From NCBI GenBank assembly GCA_029582155.1, contig CM055901.1:52643206-52707205 (forward strand): 64,000 bases of DNA, read 5' to 3'. Below, one piece after another: positions 58,428 to 64,000 of the stretch; position 1 is the stretch's first letter; each line of letters begins with the position of its first letter. A program made the position numbers and the translations under genes. The stretch comes from Panopea generosa (lineage: Eukaryota > Mollusca > Bivalvia > Adapedonta > Hiatellidae). Below the pieces are notes generated by a model. The model was not told where the DNA came from and did no database searches. It saw nothing but the letters and a program-made list of their open reading frames with translations.

Positions 58428-59190
58428 AAATGTAATAATAATGATATCTTTATTTATAGAAGGTAACACATTAATATGACATAATACAAATGAATTCAAG
58501 GTACACATCATATTTTCAATATAGCCTTCTGCAACAACATTTAAAATATTACAATATAATATTACAAATAACAATGTATAAATACTTGTGACAAACACTC
58601 AAGTTAGCAAAGCATGCAAATTAGCCTTTATATATTTGTACATTTATACTATTTTATTCAAACAATAACAAAAATCATTTATTAGTTGATTGGAGAAGGT
58701 TATTTCTATATTTACATTTAAATGAGTGAATATTTGAAAGATGTCTTATAGATACTCGTATAGCATTCCATATTAGTGTACTAATATAATTAAAGCTATT
58801 TTTTAAATAATTGGTGCAAGCCTTTTGGGTAACAAGATCTTTTCTATCAATAGATCATAAGTTATATGATGTATTATTTGAAATTGCCAAAAGGTTTGAT
58901 ATATAGGGTGGTGCTATATTTTAAATAGCTTTAAATACTAAAACAGCAGTGTGATAAAAACATCTTTTGGGAAATGGAAGCCATTGCAGTTTATTGAACA
59001 TTTCTTGAGAATTTGTTTTTAATGGCCTATTTAGTATTATTCTCGCTGCTCTTTTCTGAGATTTATATATTGTATTTTGTATATGTTTACCTTTTCCCCA
59101 AACAATACAACAATAATTAAGTGTTGACATTATGTAGAAATTGTAAAACAATACTTTCATATCATTTATACATTTCCACATTTTCCATTA
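58428..59190 (-). mobile_element. 5'-truncated LINE (non-LTR retrotransposon), 3' end
   Basis: Minus strand: reverse transcriptase C-terminal region with YIMSTLNYCCIVWG, SQKRAARIIL, LQWLPFPKRCFYH and, further on, LVTQKACTNYLKNSFNYI and IWNAIR, ending at a stop at 58675. An in-frame TGA interrupts the segment before SIDRKD. The 3' UTR is about 240 bp ending in an ATT-rich tail. The clade is not certain (jockey/CR1-like). Lies in PGM1 intron 1, antisense. Confidence 0.75.
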
Positions 59191-59319
59191 CAACAATATA
59201 GGCATTTATACCGCTGTTGTAATACCTTGGAGCAGTCTAACTCTGTTTTGTTTTATAGAAAAGTTAAACATAATGTTCATGTTAATGATAAGTAAACAGC
59301 TGTCGTCATAATGAATATA

Positions 59320-59687
59320 CAGTCTAAACTCGTTATCTTGATAATTATTGCTTGAATCGGTATTCCGTTTGATTACAGAAGTGAACTGAACGACATGTTC
59401 GCTTTAGACGTTTGCTAACAGATTAAACACCTCCGCGAGCTGTTTGCATGCATTTAATCATGTGACTTAATGGGAAGTGATGGGACAACATCGAGTAGAC
59501 CGATTTCCGTTTACTTTTCGTATGTAGCTCACCGTTTGCGTTATAAACAAAGTAAACATGTTTAACTGTGCTGAGCGCAGCCCAGGTGATGAAAATAATT
59601 ATTGATTTTGAGACAAAATCTATGTCGATATTTGGATATATCGAGTTTTTCTGGCAGTCCCTCCAATATCGAGATGAGTTTTGACTG
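59320..59687. mobile_element. pogo/Tigger-like MITE in PGM1 intron 1
   Basis: 368 bp, left end TA|CAGTCTAAACTCGTTATC, right end GATGAGTTTTGACTG|TA. The complement of the right end starts CAGTCAAAACTCATCTCGA, so the ends are inverted with TA on each side. No coding capacity. Confidence 0.6.
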
Positions 59688-59689
59688 TA

Positions 59690-61140
59690 CTATTATTTAA
59701 TGGGGTAGCGAAAATGTTGGATGGAAAGAAGTTCCCTGAGCATGTCATATCATTATTTAAGCAGTGGAGTTGTTTATGCGGAACATTTTAAAGATTAAGA
59801 GTTGGAAACTGATCTGAACAATTTCGCTGAGAGAAGTAAAACAACGAAGTTGTGGGTAGATGATGTAATAAAACCTTGTTTATTTTGATTTTTTACATAA
59901 GAGCTGAGAGAAAAGCTGACTGGCCTTTGCATTCAGTAGCAGTTAAGCTTATGATGCCATTTTTTTGCAGCTAGCCATATAAATAATGCACAATATGGAA
60001 TCTACAACCTCAGGTCCATGGAAAGTACTTTCATAAGTTTATGAAAAGTGTATGATTATTGAAACCACGTTTGTGAGATATAGGCATGACATGATACTTG
60101 GAAGTCAGAATAACTGGACATATGGGGATTGAGTTTGTATGTTTGCAGTAGAGTTGAAGATATTTTGTCACGTATGAGTACCATTGATGATTGACGCAAA
60201 GTCCTATACAAGCACGATTATATACATGTATTGAAAAATGCGACTAAACTAAACATCCATATACGTTGTATTATTATGTTAATATCGTCAGTGGTTAAAT
60301 AGCTCCACAAAAGTAAATGCTGATGAAGTAGTTTCCCATGGTAGTAAGCAAATATGAAAGAAATTGCCTGACAGCAGTTTCCATTAAAATATTTCTTAAA
60401 CTGTTGGGCATAGGCTGTATCAAAGAGACAAAGGTAAATTATTTGATATACTCTTGCTATACTAAAGAGTTGTAGGATTGCAGACAAGTTCACATGATAT
60501 AGATATTACAAACCTTCTAGCTCATGAACTAGTTTCAGTACTGACATCATTGTTCACTGATACAGCAGATCTCAGAATTGTTAAATCAACAACATTATTG
60601 CAGAAAGAAGTATTTGAGACTTAACTCCAATCAACTAACAGACAACAATGCATATTCATAGACTAGCCTGCTTTTCTGTACTGGCCAATAGATGGTACAT
60701 GGAAAGATTATTTTAAGATTTTTTAGCTCTACATAAAGACTAAGATGTTTACATAGTTTTCGATAGATATTCGCCATTAAGCACAAAAAGTATCACATGC
60801 GTTAGTAGAGAAAACACAAGCATTCAGGATACACCAACTCAACCTTAATATGCCAATTCCAGCTCAGAAAATAGTTTGAATAGTTACAGAAATGATGCCA
60901 ACTGATAGCAATCATGTAGTTCTGTGAAAGACATACACATGCTCATACACTTGATGTTACATGTATCGAAGAAAATGACATACCAGTTGAGATTAATAAA
61001 TATATTGTTATTAAAAGGAATGTCATTAAGATCACACCCAGAAACTATTTCAGATCCAAAAGTGACTCAAGTTTGAGTTTATTATTTTGTAATGCCTTTC
61101 TTTAATTTTGTGTGAAATAAAATGAAAAATATTGATTTCT
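59690..61140. other. PGM1 intron 1, nothing recognised
   Basis: AT-rich intron with a 91-codon minus frame that has no recognisable content. Confidence 0.35.
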
Positions 61141-63180
61141 GCACTTCCAAAATAGTCTGCAAATAGTCACTCTCACTTCTGAACTTGTCAAATAGTGTAA
61201 ATAAGTCTGTAAGTAAATACTCTCACTTCTGAACTTGTCTGATAATGTCAAATACTCACTGTATTTAGGTAAATTATACTCTCACTTCTAAACTGGTCAG
61301 ATAATGTCAGATAGTATGTAAGTAAATTATACTCACACTTCTAAACTGGTCAGATAATGTCAGATAGTATGTAAGTAAATTATACTCTCACTTCTAAACA
61401 TGTCAGATAGTTGATAAGTAAATTATACTTTCACTTCTAAACTTGTCAGATAATGTCAAATAGTCAGTAAGTAAAAATTATACTATCACTTCTAAACTGG
61501 TCAGATCATGTCAAATAGTTGATAAGTAAATTATACTCTCACTTGTGCATATCAAATAAGGTCAAAAGGTCTGCAAGTAAATATTCTCATTTCTGAACTT
61601 GTCAAATAGTATGTAAGTCAATACTCTCACTTCAGAACTTGTCAAATAGTGTCAAATAGTATGTAGGTAAATGATCTCACTTCTGAACTTGTCAAATAGT
61701 GTCAAATAGTATGTAAGTCAATACTCCCACTTCAGAACTTGTCAAATAGTGTCAAATAGTATGTAGGTAAATACTCTCACTTCTGAACTTTTCAAATAGT
61801 ATGTAAATAAATACTCTGACATCTGAACTTGTCAAATAGGTTATAAGTAAGTAAATGCTCTCATGTCGGAACTTGTCAAATAGTATGTAAATAATTACTC
61901 TCACTTCTGAACTTGTCAAATAGTATATAAGTAAATACTCTCACTTCTGAACTTGTCAAATAGTATGTAAGTATAAAATAATCTCACTTCTGAACTTGTC
62001 AAATAGTATGTAAATAAATACTCTCACTTCTGAATGTGTCAGATAGTATATAAGTAAATACTCTCACTTCTGAACTTGTCAAATAGTATGTAAATAAATA
62101 CTCTCACTTCTGAATGTGTCAAATAGTATGTAAGTAAATCCTCTCACTTCTGAACTTGTCAAATAGTATGTAAATAAATACTCTCACTTCTGAACTTGTC
62201 AAAGAGTCTGCAAATAAATACTCTCACTTCTGAACTTGTCAAATAGTATGTAAGTATAAAATAATCTCACTTCTGAACTTGTCAAATAGTTTGTAAATAA
62301 ACACTCTCACTTCTGAATGTGTCAAATAGTATGTAAGTATAAAATAATCTCACTTCTGAACTTGTCAAAGAGTCTGCAAATAAATACTCTCACTTCTGAA
62401 CTTGTCAAATAGTATGTAAGTATAAAATAATCTCACTTCTGAACTTGTCAAATAGTATGTAAATAAATACTCTCACTTCTGAACTTGTCAAAGAGTCTGC
62501 AAATAAATACTCTCACTTCTGAACTTGTCAAATAGTATATAAGTAAATACTCTCACTTCTGAACTTGTCAAATAGTATGTAAGTATAAAATAATCTCACT
62601 TCTGAACTTGTCAAATAGTATGTAAATAAATACTCTCACTTCTGAATGTGTCAGATAGTATATAAGTAAATACTCTCACTTCTGAACTTGTCAAATAGTA
62701 TGTAAATAAATACTCTCACTTCTGAATGTGTCAAATAGTATGTAAGTAAATCCTCTCACTTCTGAACTTGTCAAATAGTATGTAAATAAATACTCTCACT
62801 TCTGAACTTGTCAAATAGTATGTAAATAAATACTCTCACTTCTGAATGTGTCAAATAGTATATAAGTAAATACTCTCACTTCTGAACTTGTCAAATAGTA
62901 TGTAAGTATAAAATAATCTCACTTCTGAACTTGTCAAATAGTTTGTAAATAAACACTCTCACTTCTGAATGTGTCAAATAGTATATAAGTAAATACTCTC
63001 ACTTCTGAACCCCTCAAATAGTATGTAAGTATAAAATAATCTCACTTCTGAACTTGTCAAATAGTATGTAAATAAATACTCTCTTCTGAATGTGTCAGAT
63101 AGTATATAAGTAAATACTCTCACTTCTGAACTTGTCAAACAATTTGTAAATAAATACTCTCACTTCTGAATCTGTAAATA
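61141..63180 (+). repeat. 40-bp minisatellite with higher-order repeats, PGM1 intron 1
   Basis: About 50 units of 38-43 bp around CTCACTTCTGAACTTGTCAA and ATAGTATGTAAGTAAATACT. Variants (GAATGTGTCAGATAG; AAATCCTCTC; ATAAAATAATCTC) recur in the same order about 0.61 kb apart (for example AAATCCTCTC at 62136 and 62748), so blocks of many units have been duplicated. The array lies far from any recognised exon. Confidence 0.95.
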
Positions 63181-64000
63181 GTCACTTTGATGTCACTATC
63201 TAGCAACAGTGTAGTTAGGTTCCATGCCAATTTATACAATGTTTGAAGAAATTATATTATGAATTTTATGTAATTTAAATGAACTTTATATAATTACGAA
63301 CTTTATTTGCTGTGCTATATTTGATAGTATCAATGTTATACTTGTACACAGCAAACATGTGTGTTATGTCATAAATATGTAAGAATGGTGTGTATGGAAT
63401 GTTCTGACATCATGTTGCACGACACTGATAAGTGTACAATAAACTAAATGGTTCAGCAAAATATGTTTTTTTAATGTTGTTGCATATTGTACATATCTGG
63501 CTATGAAGAATTTATCTTGCTACCATGTAAAATACAATGTTTGAATTCCTTTTCTAGCTCTACCATTCAAAGCATAAGAGGGGTTACTATCGCTTCCCAT
63601 ATGTTGCTGTTGACGTTTTTTAGGTGTAGCTTTTAGCAATCTCATATCTCACTAACCGCTGGCAATACATCACTGATGTCAATTCTTTACTACTTGCATT
63701 CTTGGAAATATTAATCTTTAGCCTGCTGGCCATTGACAGCTGTTGTTGTGCTCTTACCGTCATTTATGGGGTAACATTTTTACAGAGGCTGCAGTGTTTC
63801 ACTTACAGTTCTGATCAATGGCATCATTCTACCAGTCCATTCCTGTCAATTTGACTGAAACAGTTCTTCTGTGTATGTAAAATTATTAATGAGTCCAATT
63901 GGGCATTTTACTACAGATAAATAAATCACTATAAAGGTTGTATAATATACTAAAAATATATATTATTCCTTTTGTGACTCAGAACCTTCATACCACACTG
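63181..64000. other. PGM1 intron or beyond, nothing recognised
   Basis: AT-rich sequence without a PGM1 exon, RNA gene or clear repeat. Confidence 0.35.

Overview
The window is AT-rich eukaryotic DNA. Nothing in it is bacterial: the genes are split by introns or are lone intronless receptor genes, and tRNA-derived SINEs, MITEs and minisatellites fill the rest. The gene families and repeat style (expanded intronless nicotinic-receptor-like genes, dispersed repeats with a GGGCCATAACTC core) suggest a bivalve mollusc. The species is not identifiable from sequence alone.

Layout. 1-31 kb: two intronless Cys-loop (nAChR-like) subunit genes on the + strand (4657-5940 and 23659-25017), separated by a decayed DIRS-type retroelement with inverted terminal repeats (8382-14558), several SINEs, and MITEs with Harbinger-, piggyBac- and pogo-like ends. 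31.1-54.8 kb: ten exons on the - strand of an SLC38A9 orthologue (lysosomal arginine sensor). All ten join in consistent phase to give 379 residues from the start codon through the middle of the transporter; the C-terminal third was not found. 55.3 kb to the right edge: the first coding exon of phosphoglucomutase-1 (PGM1) on the + strand, head to head with SLC38A9 across about 465 bp, then more than 8 kb of intron.

The most unusual feature lies in the SLC38A9 introns. Four minisatellite arrays border an exon, and their repeat units span the exon-intron junction, so each unit carries a copy of the exon edge plus the splice site. The intron between exons 9 and 10 (31221-35196) is almost wholly two 84-bp arrays: about 21 copies resembling its own 5' splice site, then about 24 copies of its own 3' splice site with 42 bp of exon 10. 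The introns after exon 3 (about 50 units of 51 bp) and exon 4 (15 units of 36-37 bp) begin with arrays of their own donor sites. Other arrays in this gene and in PGM1 do not show this.

Functional links: SLC38A9 and PGM1 may share a bidirectional promoter. The two receptor genes are paralogues and look non-alpha (no vicinal cysteine pair, altered ligand loops). If the missing SLC38A9 exons lie off the left edge, both receptor genes would be nested inside its intron on the opposite strand; this is not shown here.
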